The translations under genes were made by a program, and so were the position numbers. 43,447 nt of DNA, from the NCBI GenBank assembly GCA_900316685.1, contig ONDS01000020.1, positions 1 through 43,447 on the forward strand. Direction: 5' to 3'. The notes below the pieces were generated by a model. It did no database searches. It was not told the origin of the DNA and saw only the letters and a list, made by a program, of their open reading frames with translations. Source of the stretch: an uncultured Prevotellaceae bacterium (GTDB taxonomy: Bacteria > Bacteroidota > Bacteroidia > Bacteroidales > Bacteroidaceae). Positions 1 to 9,117 of the stretch are shown piece by piece (position 1 is the stretch's first letter; every line of letters begins with the position of its first letter).

Positions 1-309
1 AGTATCCTCTTCCTCGGTGCCGACAACAAGCTCTACTATCCCAAGAGCGGAGCCTCTATCGGTGCCCAGCGCGCCTACTTCAAGCTCAGTGGTCTCAACG
101 CCGGCGACCTCAGCACCGGCATCAACTCCTTCACACTCAACTTCGGTGACGGGGAGACGACAACGGGCATCGTCGAGATTGACAACGGGAAAATGAAGGA
201 TGACGACTCCCGTGATGGATGGTTCATGCTCGACGGCAGAAAGCTCCCGAGCAAGCCCACACAGAAGGGCGTCTACATCAACAACGGACGTAAGGTCGTG
301 ATGAAGTAA
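1..309 (+). CDS. C-terminal end of a secreted protein (partial)
   Basis: The reading frame is open from the first base to TAA at 307-309, giving 102 residues of a gene that begins outside the window. The last 30 or so residues contain GWFMLDGRKL followed by KGVYINNGRKVV, a C-terminal segment widespread at the ends of secreted and surface Prevotella proteins, where it probably acts as a sorting or anchoring tail. The part before it is rich in Gly, Asp, Thr and Ser, like a beta-sandwich, and has no catalytic motif I recognise. The function of the whole protein cannot be told from this fragment. A strong terminator follows 30 bases downstream. Confidence 0.8.
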   Translation, partial: SILFLGADNKLYYPKSGASIGAQRAYFKLSGLNAGDLSTGINSFTLNFGDGETTTGIVEIDNGKMKDDDSRDGWFMLDGRKLPSKPTQKGVYINNGRKVVMK

Positions 310-338
310 GAGAAGAGTTCAAACTTCACATCACAACA

Positions 339-377
339 CAGCCTCCATACACGTGTATGGAGGCTGCGCTGTTTTTT
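339..377 (+). terminator. Rho-independent terminator of the partial secreted-protein gene
   Basis: A perfect 26-base palindrome at 340-365 (arms AGCCTCCATACAC and its complement) is extended by a C-G pair at 339/366. Six T residues follow at 372-377. On the minus strand no T run follows, so it acts for the plus-strand gene and separates it from the convergent miaA. Confidence 0.88.
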
Positions 378-422
378 GCACATTTGCACGCCAAGTACAT
401 TACTACATCCCTATGAAGAAAC

Positions 423-1313
423 TCAGACACAGCCAAGGATTCCTTCCACATCATTGGGATGGAACCAATGTATATTCTCATCACGCTTAAACCAGGTGAG
501 TTGCTTGCGACAATACTTGCGGGTGTTGTTCTGGATACGCATCACGGCATTTTCCAAGGTACAAAGGCCATCGAAATAATCGAACAACTCTTTGTAACCC
601 ACGGTGTTGAGGGCGTTCTCATCCTGATAGGGCAACACACGTTCCACCTCGGAGAGCAAACCTGCCGCCATCATCGCCTCCACGCGGTAGTTGATGCGCT
701 CATATAGCTCTTCGCGCGGACGGTTCAAACCAATCTTCACCACTTCGAACGGACGCTCCTTGCGCTCCATCCTACGGAACGAACTATATGGCTTGCCCGT
801 CATATAGCATATCTCCAAAGCATGAACCACTCGACGGGGATTCTTCCTGTCTACGATACCGTAATACTCGGGATCCAACAGACGCAACGTTTCGCACAGT
901 CGGTCCAATCCTTCTTCGGCCAGTTGGCGCTTCAACAAATGGCGCGTGTCGTCGTCGACGGTGGGAATGTCGTCGATGCCATTGCAAACAGCATCTATAT
1001 ACATCATGCTGCCACCACTCATCAAGGCTATATCGGAGTCACGAAAAAGTGCATCTTCTGTGAGCAGTCTCAAGACATCTTGCTCATACATCGATGCACT
1101 ATAATAATCGGTAAGGTGTAATTGCCCTACGAAATAATGTTTTACCCTGGCCATCTGTTCTGGGGTGGGGGCTGCTGTGCCGATAGGTATCTCTGCGTAT
1201 ATCTGGCGAGAGTCGGCGTTGATAATAGGCACATGTAATCGTTCGGCGATGCCAAGGGTGGTTTCTGTCTTGCCCACCCCTGTAGGACCTACTACTACGA
1301 TCAGCTTCTTCAT
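423..1313 (-). CDS. miaA: tRNA dimethylallyltransferase MiaA
   Basis: MiaA transfers the dimethylallyl group of dimethylallyl diphosphate to N6 of A37 in tRNAs that read codons starting with U. This is the first step towards ms2i6A. The 296-residue protein has the P-loop GPTGVGKT at residues 9-16, the substrate-binding NADSRQIY segment around 33-40, and [10 protein letters not shown] near residue 100, the equivalent of the family's GGTGLY motif. The length is normal (about 300). It is the last gene of the lipid A cluster and is separated from lpxA by a 24-unit heptamer array, so read-through from the lpx promoter is likely. Recognition is firm. Confidence 0.97.
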   Translation of the reverse strand: MKKLIVVVGPTGVGKTETTLGIAERLHVPIINADSRQIYAEIPIGTAAPTPEQMARVKHYFVGQLHLTDYYSASMYEQDVLRLLTEDALFRDSDIALMSGGSMMYIDAVCNGIDDIPTVDDDTRHLLKRQLAEEGLDRLCETLRLLDPEYYGIVDRKNPRRVVHALEICYMTGKPYSSFRRMERKERPFEVVKIGLNRPREELYERINYRVEAMMAAGLLSEVERVLPYQDENALNTVGYKELFDYFDGLCTLENAVMRIQNNTRKYCRKQLTWFKRDENIHWFHPNDVEGILGCV

Positions 1314-1322
1314 CCCTTACCC

Positions 1323-1490
1323 CCCTCAACACTCAGCACTCAACACTCAACACTCAACACTCAACACTCAGCACTCAACACTAAACACTCAACACTCAAC
1401 ACTCAACACTCAACACTCAACACTCAACACTCAACACTCAACACTCAACACTAAACACTAAACACTAAACACTAAACACTAAACACTAAA
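1323..1490 (-). repeat. 24-unit heptanucleotide tandem array between lpxA and miaA
   Basis: Read on the minus strand, the direction of both neighbours, the block is 24 uninterrupted 7-base units. In order: six TTTAGTG, nine TTGAGTG, one TTTAGTG, one TTGAGTG, one CTGAGTG, four TTGAGTG, one CTGAGTG and one TTGAGGG. Every unit contains TAG or TGA, so stop codons occur in all three frames. It fills practically the whole gap from the lpxA stop (1493-1495) to the miaA start (1313). The plus strand of this block reads through as a long repetitive frame, which is not a gene. Confidence 0.95.
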
Positions 1491-1492
1491 CA

Positions 1493-2263
1493 TTACCTAA
1501 TAATCCCTCTCTTCGAGTTCTCCACGAAATTAAGGATATACTCAATTTCAGGAGTGGAAGGAAGAACGCGCCGCACTTCGGCAATACCTTCGGCCATCAC
1601 TCCTTTGGAATAAAGAATGCGGTAGGTCTCATGTATCTGCTCTATCTGTTCATTGCTGAATCCTCGTCTGCGCAGTCCGATGATGTTCACACCGGCATAG
1701 CGGATAGGTTCCTTGCCGGCCATGATATAGGGGGGGATGTCTTGGCTGGTTCTGCTACCTCCCTGGAACATCACATAACCGCCAATCCTGCAAAACTGAT
1801 GGATGAGGCAGGTGGCGCTGATAATGGCATAATCGTCCACTACTACCTCACCGGCGAACTTGGTGCTGTTGCCGATAATCAGGTGGTTGCCCAACACACA
1901 GTCATGGGCCACATGCATGTTCTCCATCAAAAGACAGTTGTTGCCCACACGGGTCACTCCCTTAGAGGCGGTGCCACGAGAGATGGTCACATTCTCACGG
2001 ATACTGTTGTTGTCGCCTATCTCGCAAAGGGAATCCTCGCCTTGGAACTTGAGATCCTGAGGCTTGGTAGAGATGCTGGCTCCGGGGAAAAACTCATTGT
2101 TGCTGCCGATACGCGCGCCATAATGGATGGTCACACTGTTCATAAGCGTGTTGTTGTGACCCATCACGGTGTTGCGGTCGATATAACAAAACGGACCGAT
2201 GACATTGTTGTCACCCATCTGCGCTTCAGGGTGAACAAAGGCTAAGGGACTGATCGTATTCAT
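1493..2263 (-). CDS. lpxA: UDP-N-acetylglucosamine acyltransferase LpxA
   Basis: LpxA moves a 3-hydroxyacyl chain from acyl carrier protein to the 3-OH of UDP-GlcNAc, the first step of lipid A synthesis, as a cytosolic trimer. The 256 residues begin with left-handed beta-helix hexapeptide repeats (residues about 1-185). They include MHVAHDCVLGNH with histidines 117 and 120, which match the active-site pair spaced three apart in E. coli LpxA (122 and 125). An alpha-helical C-terminal part follows. The gene lies 14 bases after lpxC/fabZ in the same operon. The TAA stop sits directly against the heptamer array that leads to miaA. Confidence 0.97.
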   Translation of the reverse strand: MNTISPLAFVHPEAQMGDNNVIGPFCYIDRNTVMGHNNTLMNSVTIHYGARIGSNNEFFPGASISTKPQDLKFQGEDSLCEIGDNNSIRENVTISRGTASKGVTRVGNNCLLMENMHVAHDCVLGNHLIIGNSTKFAGEVVVDDYAIISATCLIHQFCRIGGYVMFQGGSRTSQDIPPYIMAGKEPIRYAGVNIIGLRRRGFSNEQIEQIHETYRILYSKGVMAEGIAEVRRVLPSTPEIEYILNFVENSKRGIIR

Positions 2264-2277
2264 ATAGTATAGATAGG

Positions 2278-3663
2278 TTATTTGTTCTTCACTATCTGAG
2301 CGGTAAACGTGGCTTCCGCCACTACCTGGTCGCCAACGAACATGTAGCCACGCATCGTGCTGATGCCATGACTCAGCGGATGGAGCAGTTCCACACGGAA
2401 CAACAGGGTGTCGCCGGGAACAACCTTCTGGCGGAACTTCACACCATCAATCTTCAGGAAATAGGTCGACCAGCGCTCAGGCTCTTCCACGGTGTTCAAG
2501 ACCAACAGACCGCCACATTGAGCCATCGCCTCAATGAGCAAGACTCCGGGCATCACGGGCTCCTGGGGGAAATGACCGGTGAAGAAAGGCTCGTTGCTCG
2601 TCACGTTCTTCACACCGACAATGCTCGTGGCTCCTAAGGAAATCACCTTGTCCACCAACTGCATGGGATAGCGATGGGGCAACAACTCACGGATACGGAT
2701 GTTGTCCATCACGGGCGTTTCATTGGGGTCGTAGATGGGGGCTTGGATCTCATGCTTGCGTATCTCGCGACGCATCATACGGGCGAACTTGTTGTTGATG
2801 GTATGGCCGGGACGCGTGGCGATAATCCTGCCCTTGATGGGCTTGCCGATAAGGGCCATGTCGCCGATGATGTCAAGCAACTTATGACGGGTGCACTCAT
2901 TCTCCCATACCAATGGTTTGGGTTGGATATAGCCCAGGTTGGTGGCATCCATGTGGGGCACATGCAACAGGTCGGCCAGTTGGTCCAACTGCTCTTGCGT
3001 GATCTGACGCTCGTAAATGACTATGGCGTTCTCCATGTCGCCGCCCTTGATGAGGTTGGCTTGCAAAAGGGGCTCGATGTCTCTCACGAACACAAAGGTG
3101 CGCGCCGGGGCTATCTCTGTCGCAAAGGTGGATACATCGTCGAGGGTGGCAAACTGGCTGTTGATGAATTTCGATTCAAACGAACACATCGCAGTGATGC
3201 TGAACTCCTCGTCGGGGAGGATGGTGATGCAAGAACCGCTCTCCTCGTCTTTCACCTCTATCTTATGGCGGATGATATAAAAGTCCTTGGGGGCGTTTTG
3301 CTCTTCTATGCCCACCTGATTGATCTTCTCTACATAAAGGGCACTGCTGCCGTCGAGAATAGGAAATTCGGGACCGTTCACTTGGATAAGGCAGTTGTCT
3401 ATGCCCATGGCATACAAGGCGGCCAGACCATGCTCAACGGTCGATACACGGGCATTGCCACTCTGCAATACTGTGCCACGCTGCGTGTCGACCACCTTCT
3501 CGGCCACGGCGTCTATCGTCGGCTGGCCTTCCATGTCTATCCGCTGGATCTTATATCCATGGTTTTCTGGAGCGGGATTAAACGTGACGGTCAAACTCAG
3601 ACCGGTGTGCAGGCCTTTGCCGAATAGGGAAAAACTGCCCTTCAGTGTTCTTTGCTTGTACAT
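2278..3663 (-). CDS. lpxC/fabZ: Bifunctional UDP-3-O-acyl-GlcNAc deacetylase / 3-hydroxyacyl-ACP dehydratase
   Basis: One 461-residue chain joins two enzymes. LpxC (about 1-305) is the zinc deacetylase that commits UDP-3-O-acyl-GlcNAc to lipid A. FabZ (about 318-461) dehydrates 3-hydroxyacyl-ACP in fatty acid elongation. Zinc-site sequences are visible: STVEHGLAAL with His78, and HKLLDIIGD around residue 258. The FabZ half carries LPHRYPMQLVDK and GHFPQEPVMPGVLLIEAMAQ, which includes the active-site His and Glu. The two enzymes compete for 3-hydroxyacyl-ACP, so a fusion may balance membrane phospholipid against lipid A. This fusion is a known Bacteroidetes trait. It follows lpxD by 6 bases. 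Confidence 0.97.
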   Translation of the reverse strand: MYKQRTLKGSFSLFGKGLHTGLSLTVTFNPAPENHGYKIQRIDMEGQPTIDAVAEKVVDTQRGTVLQSGNARVSTVEHGLAALYAMGIDNCLIQVNGPEFPILDGSSALYVEKINQVGIEEQNAPKDFYIIRHKIEVKDEESGSCITILPDEEFSITAMCSFESKFINSQFATLDDVSTFATEIAPARTFVFVRDIEPLLQANLIKGGDMENAIVIYERQITQEQLDQLADLLHVPHMDATNLGYIQPKPLVWENECTRHKLLDIIGDMALIGKPIKGRIIATRPGHTINNKFARMMRREIRKHEIQAPIYDPNETPVMDNIRIRELLPHRYPMQLVDKVISLGATSIVGVKNVTSNEPFFTGHFPQEPVMPGVLLIEAMAQCGGLLVLNTVEEPERWSTYFLKIDGVKFRQKVVPGDTLLFRVELLHPLSHGISTMRGYMFVGDQVVAEATFTAQIVKNK

Positions 3664-3669
3664 ATATGG

Positions 3670-4707
3670 TTAACTTTCTTGTTGCTTCAATGTTTTGATC
3701 TCATCTTCCAAGGCACACAAACGCTTGTAGAGGTCGGGCAAACGGCGGAAGATGGCTTGCGACTTGAAATAGGGTACTTGCTCCATCGGAGGGGTGCCTA
3801 TCAGCTGCTGGTTGCCCTTCACACTGCCGGGCACTCCCGACTGGGCACCAAACCATACCTTGTCGCCGATGGTGATATGACCGGAGATGCCTACCTGGCC
3901 GCCAAACATACACCACGAACCAATCTTCGTCGAACCGGCTACACCTACCTGTGACGACATCACGGTGTGCTCGCCTACCTCGGTATTGTGGGCCAGCTGT
4001 ACCAGATTGTCCAACTTTACGCCGCGGTGCACGATCGTGCTGCCCATGGTCGAACGGTCGATACAGGTGTTGGCGCCAATCTCTACATCGTCTTCTATGG
4101 TCACGATGCCTATCTGGGGTATCTTGTCGTAGCCGTTGGCACCGGGGGCGAAACCGAAACCGTCGGCTCCCACCACACTTCCGCTGTGCAGTATCACGCG
4201 GCTACCGATCTTACATCCATGGTATATCACGGCGTGAGGATAAACAATGCAATCGTCGCCGAGAGTAACGCCGTCGCCGATATAGGCGTTGGGATAAATC
4301 TGGCAGTTCTTGCCGATGCTTACCTTCTCGCCGATATAGGTGAAGGCTCCTACATAGCAATCCTCGCCGATGGTGGCGGTAGGGGAGATGAAGGCCAACG
4401 TGTCGATGCCCTTCTTCTTAGGCTTCATCGACTCGTAGAACTGCAACAGCCGGGCAACACTCTCGTAGGCGTTCTTCACGCGTATCAGCGTGGCAGATAC
4501 GGGGCGCTCCAATTGGAAATCCTCGTTGACTATTACTACACTCGATTTGGTCTCATAAAGAAAATGAGCATATTTGGGGTTGGATATGAAGGAGATGGCT
4601 CCTTCTTTGCCTTCCTCAATCTTGGCAAATGTGTGGATGAGGGCGTCCTCGTTGCCCTCTACATGACCTTGAATTAATTCGGCAATTTGTTTGGCAGAAA
4701 ACTCCAT
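3670..4707 (-). CDS. lpxD: UDP-3-O-(3-hydroxyacyl)glucosamine N-acyltransferase LpxD
   Basis: LpxD adds the second 3-hydroxyacyl chain, on the 2-amino group of UDP-3-O-acyl-glucosamine, the third committed step of lipid A synthesis. The 345-residue protein has the N-terminal uridine-binding domain (about 1-100), then a hexapeptide beta-helix (about 105-315). It contains [13 protein letters not shown] with the presumed catalytic histidine near 246. A short helical tail ([20 protein letters not shown]) looks like a coiled coil, as in known LpxD trimers. It is the first gene of the lpxD-lpxC/fabZ-lpxA operon and has its own promoter at 4735-4742, about 28 bases before the ATG. Confidence 0.97.
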   Translation of the reverse strand: MEFSAKQIAELIQGHVEGNEDALIHTFAKIEEGKEGAISFISNPKYAHFLYETKSSVVIVNEDFQLERPVSATLIRVKNAYESVARLLQFYESMKPKKKGIDTLAFISPTATIGEDCYVGAFTYIGEKVSIGKNCQIYPNAYIGDGVTLGDDCIVYPHAVIYHGCKIGSRVILHSGSVVGADGFGFAPGANGYDKIPQIGIVTIEDDVEIGANTCIDRSTMGSTIVHRGVKLDNLVQLAHNTEVGEHTVMSSQVGVAGSTKIGSWCMFGGQVGISGHITIGDKVWFGAQSGVPGSVKGNQQLIGTPPMEQVPYFKSQAIFRRLPDLYKRLCALEDEIKTLKQQES

Positions 4708-4734
4708 TCGTAAATACTTTTTTCAATAATTTTG

Positions 4735-4742
4735 CAAATATA
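4735..4742 (-). promoter_or_regulatory. -7 box of the lpxD operon promoter
   Basis: On the minus strand the octamer is TATATTTG, a full match to the Bacteroidetes -7 consensus TAnnTTTG. It lies in the 46-base gap between the HD hydrolase stop and lpxD. No clear TTG -33 box is seen, so strength is uncertain. Transcription would start near 4730, leaving a leader of about 23 bases. Confidence 0.6.
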
Positions 4743-4753
4743 CGGATTTTTCT

Positions 4754-5974
4754 TTAAAAACGTTGATAACAAAGATAATATTTACGTATTTTTTTGGAAA
4801 GAAGGGCTACATTCAGTATTTCCGACGCTTCGGCGATGTCTTTCGTGCACCCATCCTTATACAATATGCTGATGTGGTCGTCGGTCACGTCATACATGTC
4901 TTTCTGAATGGTGTTCAGGCTGTACAGATAGCGCAAATCGTCGCCGTGGATGCCTGTGGCTGCTTCCATACGGGCCTGGATGTCGGATATATATGCCTCG
5001 TCGAAGGGTTCTTCCTGTATCTCCACACGGAAGGGCGTGCGGTCTACCAAATCACCGGCCAACATGCGCAATACGGGGTCGCTGTGGTGCGACCATTCCT
5101 TGACGGCGCACCAGATGTCGTTGTCGTCCAAGCGCTCATAATAAAGCAGGGCTTCTTCGTGGCCGAGGAAATAATCACGGTCTACGTCGTGGCGAAGGAA
5201 GTATTGCAACGAAGGCGACGCGAACAGTTCTTCGCCGGCCAGGGACAGGTACTTGGCGCGCAACAGGGCATTCACCAACACTTTTTCCATAGCCACGGTG
5301 GTTTTGTGTAGGTAAACCTGCCAATACATCAGTCGACGCGAGGTGAGGTAGTTTTCTATCGAATAGATGCCTTTCGAATCCACCACCAACTCGTCGTCCT
5401 TCACGTTCAGCATCTTGATGATACGCGCACTGCCGATATTGCCTTCCGTCACGCCGGTAAAGAAACTGTCGCGACGCAGGTAGTCAAGCCTGTCTACATC
5501 CAACTGGCTGCTCAGCAACTGGTGCAAAAATCGTTTGGGATAGTCGCCTTGGAAAATCTTGATGGCCAGCGTGAGGGCTCCCTTCAGGTCGGCGTTGATC
5601 TGCTCCATCATCATCAGCGATATCTCTTCGTGGGAGATGCCGCTGATCAAGGTGTTCTCCAATACGTGAGAGAAGGGGCCATGACCGATGTCGTGCATCA
5701 GGATGGCGGCTTCCACGGCCTCTGCCTCGCTCTCGAAGATGAAGATGCCTTTCTGCGACAGCGAGAAGATGGCCTCGGTCATCAGGTGATAGGCTCCTAA
5801 AGAGTGCTGGAAACGGGTGTGCTGGGCTCCGGGATAAACCACGGAGGCCAAACCCAACTGCTTGATGCGCGACAACCGTTGAAACAACGGATGCTTGACA
5901 ATGTCGAGCAGAGGACCTCGCGGTATCTTGATGAATCCGAATACGGGGTCGTTGATAATCTTATGAACGCTCAT
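4754..5974 (-). CDS. HD-domain phosphohydrolase
   Basis: A 406-residue cytosolic protein of the HD superfamily, in the branch that resembles dNTP triphosphohydrolases (dGTPase/SAMHD1-like). The metal site is visible: HTRFQHSLG with His57, [13 protein letters not shown] with the His94-Asp95 doublet, and a downstream Asp in [15 protein letters not shown] near residue 160. Substrate is not determinable from sequence. It could hydrolyse dNTPs or another phosphate ester. The 3' end of pyrF overlaps its start by 4 bases (ATGA), suggesting translational coupling. The gene often sits next to lpxD in this order, although lpxD here has its own promoter. Confidence 0.9.
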   Translation of the reverse strand: MSVHKIINDPVFGFIKIPRGPLLDIVKHPLFQRLSRIKQLGLASVVYPGAQHTRFQHSLGAYHLMTEAIFSLSQKGIFIFESEAEAVEAAILMHDIGHGPFSHVLENTLISGISHEEISLMMMEQINADLKGALTLAIKIFQGDYPKRFLHQLLSSQLDVDRLDYLRRDSFFTGVTEGNIGSARIIKMLNVKDDELVVDSKGIYSIENYLTSRRLMYWQVYLHKTTVAMEKVLVNALLRAKYLSLAGEELFASPSLQYFLRHDVDRDYFLGHEEALLYYERLDDNDIWCAVKEWSHHSDPVLRMLAGDLVDRTPFRVEIQEEPFDEAYISDIQARMEAATGIHGDDLRYLYSLNTIQKDMYDVTDDHISILYKDGCTKDIAEASEILNVALLSKKIRKYYLCYQRF

Positions 5975-6798
5975 CTGCCTACCTTCTCAAGCTCTTTCGC
6001 CATCTCTTCCTGCAATTCATGAGCGGATTGAGCGGCGGCGATGGCAAAGTCTTGACCTCGGCTGGCGTAAAGAATACCGCGAGAACTGTTGACAAGAAGG
6101 CCACAGTCCTTGGTCATGCCGTAGCGGCATACATCGGCCAGACTGCCTCCCTGGGCTCCCACACCGGGAACAAGGAGAAAATGGAGGGGAACAATCTTGC
6201 GCACATCACCAATCAATTCGCCACGGGTGGCTCCCACCACATACATCATGTTCTCGTTCGTGCCCCATTCAGATGACACTCGAAGCACTTTCTCAAACAA
6301 TCGTTCGCCATCTTTACTCTCGGTCAATTGGAAATCCAACGAACCTTTGTTGCTGGTCAATGCCAATAGCACTACCCATTTGCCTGGGTAGGTGAGGAAG
6401 GGCGACACACTGTCCACTCCCATATAAGGAGCCACGGTGACGGCATCTACACCGTAATGACCGAAGAAACTGCGGGCATACATCTTCGAAGTGTTGCCGA
6501 TATCGCCGCGTTTGGCATCGGCGATGACGAAATGGTGGGGATAATGCTCGCCAAGGTAGGCTACCGTCTTCTCGAAGGCATCCAGACCGGCATTGCCCAA
6601 CTGCTCGTAAAAGGCCAGGTTGGGCTTGTATGCCACACAGTAGGGAGCGGTGGCGTCGATGATAGCGCGGTTGAACGAATAGATGGGATTTTCTTCTGCC
6701 AGTAGGTGCTCCGGCAATTTGTCCATGTCGGGGTCCAGTCCTACGCAAAGGAAACTCTTGCGCTCGAATATCTCTCGTACTAATTCTTCTCGTGTCAT
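5971..6798 (-). CDS. pyrF: Orotidine 5'-phosphate decarboxylase (type 2)
   Basis: PyrF decarboxylates OMP to UMP, the last step of pyrimidine synthesis. The protein has [19 protein letters not shown] at the N-terminus, [10 protein letters not shown], and the catalytic Lys-Asp signature [10 protein letters not shown], of the type 2 family (about 275 residues). The frame stays open to an ATG at 6822. That longer version would add eight residues encoded by a heptamer repeat that also supplies the prfA stop, so I prefer the ATG at 6798 ([15 protein letters not shown], 275 residues). It follows prfA in the operon and overlaps the HD hydrolase by 4 bases. Confidence 0.94.
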   Translation of the reverse strand: MTREELVREIFERKSFLCVGLDPDMDKLPEHLLAEENPIYSFNRAIIDATAPYCVAYKPNLAFYEQLGNAGLDAFEKTVAYLGEHYPHHFVIADAKRGDIGNTSKMYARSFFGHYGVDAVTVAPYMGVDSVSPFLTYPGKWVVLLALTSNKGSLDFQLTESKDGERLFEKVLRVSSEWGTNENMMYVVGATRGELIGDVRKIVPLHFLLVPGVGAQGGSLADVCRYGMTKDCGLLVNSSRGILYASRGQDFAIAAAQSAHELQEEMAKELEKVGR

Positions 6799-6810
6799 AT
6801 TTCGTGTGGA

Positions 6811-6831
6811 TTCAATGTTCAATGTTCAAAG
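6811..6831 (-). repeat. Three-unit heptamer repeat at the prfA/pyrF junction
   Basis: On the minus strand the junction reads as three 7-base units of the TGAACAT type, the first slightly divergent. The prfA stop codon TGA (6826-6828) is the TGA of one unit. It belongs to the same family as the arrays at 13859 and 24783. Confidence 0.75.
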
Positions 6832-7938
6832 TTCTGCTTCTTTCATCCGCTCGGCGTTCTCAGCCACGGTCAGCGCATCGATCATGTCTTGGATGTCGCC
6901 ACCGAGGAATCCTTGCAGGTCGTGGGTCGTATAGCCGATGCGATGGTCGGTCACGCGTCCTTGGGGGAAATTGTATGTGCGTATCTTCGCCGAACGGTCG
7001 CCGGTGGATACCAGCGACTTACGCCGACTGGCTATGTCGTCCATATATTTCTGGTGTTCGCGGTCGTAGATGAAGGTTCGCAGGCGCGAAAGCGCGCGTT
7101 CCTTGTTCTTGGGCTGGTCGCGGGTCTCGGTACACTCGATGAGTATCTCTTCCACCTCGCCGGTATTGGGGTTCTTCCAGGGATAACGCAGACGAACGCC
7201 CGACTCTACCTTGTTCACATTCTGACCGCCGGCACCGCTGCTGCGGAAGGTGTCCCACTTGATGTCGCCTTCGTTGATGGTTACCTCGAAACGGTCGGCC
7301 TCGGGCAAGACGGCGACGGTGGCGGCACTGGTGTGCATACGACCTTGCGTCTCGGTGGCGGGAACACGCTGCACACGATGGACGCCCGACTCGTATTTCA
7401 ACACACCATAGACTCCATCGCCGCTCACGGCGAAGTCTATCTCCTTATAACCGCCAACGGCTCCTTCGCTCACACTGGTCACGGAGAGGCTCCAACCCTT
7501 GGAGTCGCAGAACTTCTTGTACATGGTAAATAGGTCGCCGGCGAAGAGACAGGCTTCATCGCCACCCGTGCCGGCGCGTATCTCCATCTGCACGTTCTTG
7601 GCATCCTCTGGGTCCTTGGGCACCAGGGCCAATTTAATTTCTTCTTCCAAACGGGGCTGGAGGGCTTCGTTCATCTGCAATTCCTCACGGGCCATCTCGC
7701 GCATCTCGGCATCCGACTCGTTGGCGATGATGTCCTTGGCTTCGCGAATGCCGGTAAGACAAGCGATATAACGCTTGCGGGCATCCATGATATCTCCCAA
7801 GTCCTTGTATTCGCGGGTCAACTTGACGTACCGCTCTTGGTCGGCTATGACATCGGGGTCGGTGATGAGGGTGGAAATCTCTTCGTAACGGGCTTCCAGA
7901 CCGTCAAGTTTCTGTAATATGCTGTTTTCTTCCATCAT
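6826..7938 (-). CDS. prfA: Peptide chain release factor 1
   Basis: RF1 reads UAA and UAG in the ribosomal A site and triggers peptide release. The 370-residue protein contains the codon-recognition stretch VPATETQGRMHTSAATVAV, with the P-A-T tripeptide that marks RF1 rather than RF2. It also has the catalytic loop SSGAGGQNVNKVESGVR, whose GGQ reaches the peptidyl transferase centre. Length is typical. It starts three bases after the purM stop. Its own stop is TGA, which RF1 does not read (RF2 does), and lies in a heptamer repeat. Recognition is firm. Confidence 0.97.
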   Translation of the reverse strand: MMEENSILQKLDGLEARYEEISTLITDPDVIADQERYVKLTREYKDLGDIMDARKRYIACLTGIREAKDIIANESDAEMREMAREELQMNEALQPRLEEEIKLALVPKDPEDAKNVQMEIRAGTGGDEACLFAGDLFTMYKKFCDSKGWSLSVTSVSEGAVGGYKEIDFAVSGDGVYGVLKYESGVHRVQRVPATETQGRMHTSAATVAVLPEADRFEVTINEGDIKWDTFRSSGAGGQNVNKVESGVRLRYPWKNPNTGEVEEILIECTETRDQPKNKERALSRLRTFIYDREHQKYMDDIASRRKSLVSTGDRSAKIRTYNFPQGRVTDHRIGYTTHDLQGFLGGDIQDMIDALTVAENAERMKEAEL

Positions 7939-7941
7939 GGG

Positions 7942-9117
7942 TTATTGGTATTCAAATCGTCCGAATTCACTCTCTATCGTGAGGCTACGACTTCCTTTCT
8001 CGATGTGGCCTATCACCTGGGCGTCGATGTTGAACCCTTGGCTGATCTCGATGATGCGCGGGGCCACTTCCTCGCGTACGTAGATTTCCATGCGGTGGCC
8101 CATGTTGAACACTTGGTACATCTCGCGCCAGTCGGTGCCGCTGCACTCATGGATGATGCGGAACAGGGGGGGCACGTCGAAGAGATGGTCTTTCACCACG
8201 TGGCAGTCCTCGCCTACGAAATGCAATACCTTGGTCTGGGCGCCTCCTGTGCAATGCACCATGCCGTGAATCTCGGAACGCAACTCATCCAGCACCTTGC
8301 GGATCACGGGGGCGTAGGTGCGGGTAGGGGAGAGTACCAACTGACCTGCATCTACGGGGGTACCTTCCACAGGATCGGTCAAACGGTATTTACCGCTGTA
8401 TACGAGGTCGGAGGGCACAGCGGCATCATAACTCTCGGGATAGAGCGAGGCCAGGTATTTGGCGAACACATCGTGACGGGCACTGGTCAGACCGTTGCTG
8501 CCCATACCGCCGTTGTAGCGGTCTTCATAAGTGGCTTGGCCACACGACGAGAGACCGACAATCACATCACCCGGACGGATGTTGGCATTGTCTATCACGT
8601 CACTACGTAGCATACGACAGGTCACGGTGCTGTCTACGATGATCGTACGCACCAAGTCGCCTACATCGGCGGTCTCACCGCCGGTGGGGTAGATGCCGAT
8701 GCCCATATCGCGCATGCGCGACAGCAATTCGTCGGTGCCTTGTATGATGGCGGACACCACTTCGCCGGGAATGAGCATCTTGTTACGGCCGATGGTGCTC
8801 GACAGGAGGATGTTGTCGACGGCTCCCACACACAGCAGGTCGTCGGTGTTCATCACTATGGCGTCTTGGGCGATGCCACGCCATACGCTGAGGTCGCCGG
8901 TGGCCTTCCAATACATATAGGCCAACGATGACTTGGTGCCGGCACCATCGGCATGCATGATATTGCAATAGGCGGGATCGCCGCCTATGATGTCGGGGAT
9001 GATCTTGCAAAAAGCACGAGGATATAATCCCTTGTCGATATGTTGGATGGCTGAGTGCACATCTTCTTTCTGTGCGCTCACTCCGCGCATCATGTAACGT
9101 GAGGTCTTGTTGTCCAT
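7942..9117 (-). CDS. purM: Phosphoribosylformylglycinamidine cyclo-ligase (AIR synthetase)
   Basis: PurM closes the imidazole ring of FGAM with ATP to give AIR in purine synthesis. Diagnostic segments are HADGAGTKSSLAYMYWK, MNTDDLLCVGAVDNILLSS, PTGGETADVGDLVRT and GSNGLTSARHDVFAKY, in the order of the PurM/PurL fold. At 391 residues it is longer than the usual 345 or so, and it has a divergent N-terminus, the form seen in Bacteroidales. It is followed closely by prfA and preceded by a degenerate-repeat gap after aroE. Another purine gene, purC, lies upstream in the same run. Confidence 0.93.
   Translation of the reverse strand: MDNKTSRYMMRGVSAQKEDVHSAIQHIDKGLYPRAFCKIIPDIIGGDPAYCNIMHADGAGTKSSLAYMYWKATGDLSVWRGIAQDAIVMNTDDLLCVGAVDNILLSSTIGRNKMLIPGEVVSAIIQGTDELLSRMRDMGIGIYPTGGETADVGDLVRTIIVDSTVTCRMLRSDVIDNANIRPGDVIVGLSSCGQATYEDRYNGGMGSNGLTSARHDVFAKYLASLYPESYDAAVPSDLVYSGKYRLTDPVEGTPVDAGQLVLSPTRTYAPVIRKVLDELRSEIHGMVHCTGGAQTKVLHFVGEDCHVVKDHLFDVPPLFRIIHECSGTDWREMYQVFNMGHRMEIYVREEVAPRIIEISQGFNIDAQVIGHIEKGSRSLTIESEFGRFEYQ

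Noticed and set aside
1165-1461. A plus-strand frame with repeated Leu-Asn-Thr-Gln-His-Ser units
   Set aside because: It is the translation of the heptamer array joined to antisense miaA. The repeat has no stop on this strand, so an open frame is expected by chance.
2674-4677. Long plus-strand frames opposite lpxC/fabZ and lpxD
   Set aside because: They are shadows of well-recognised minus-strand genes and show no domain or promoter of their own.
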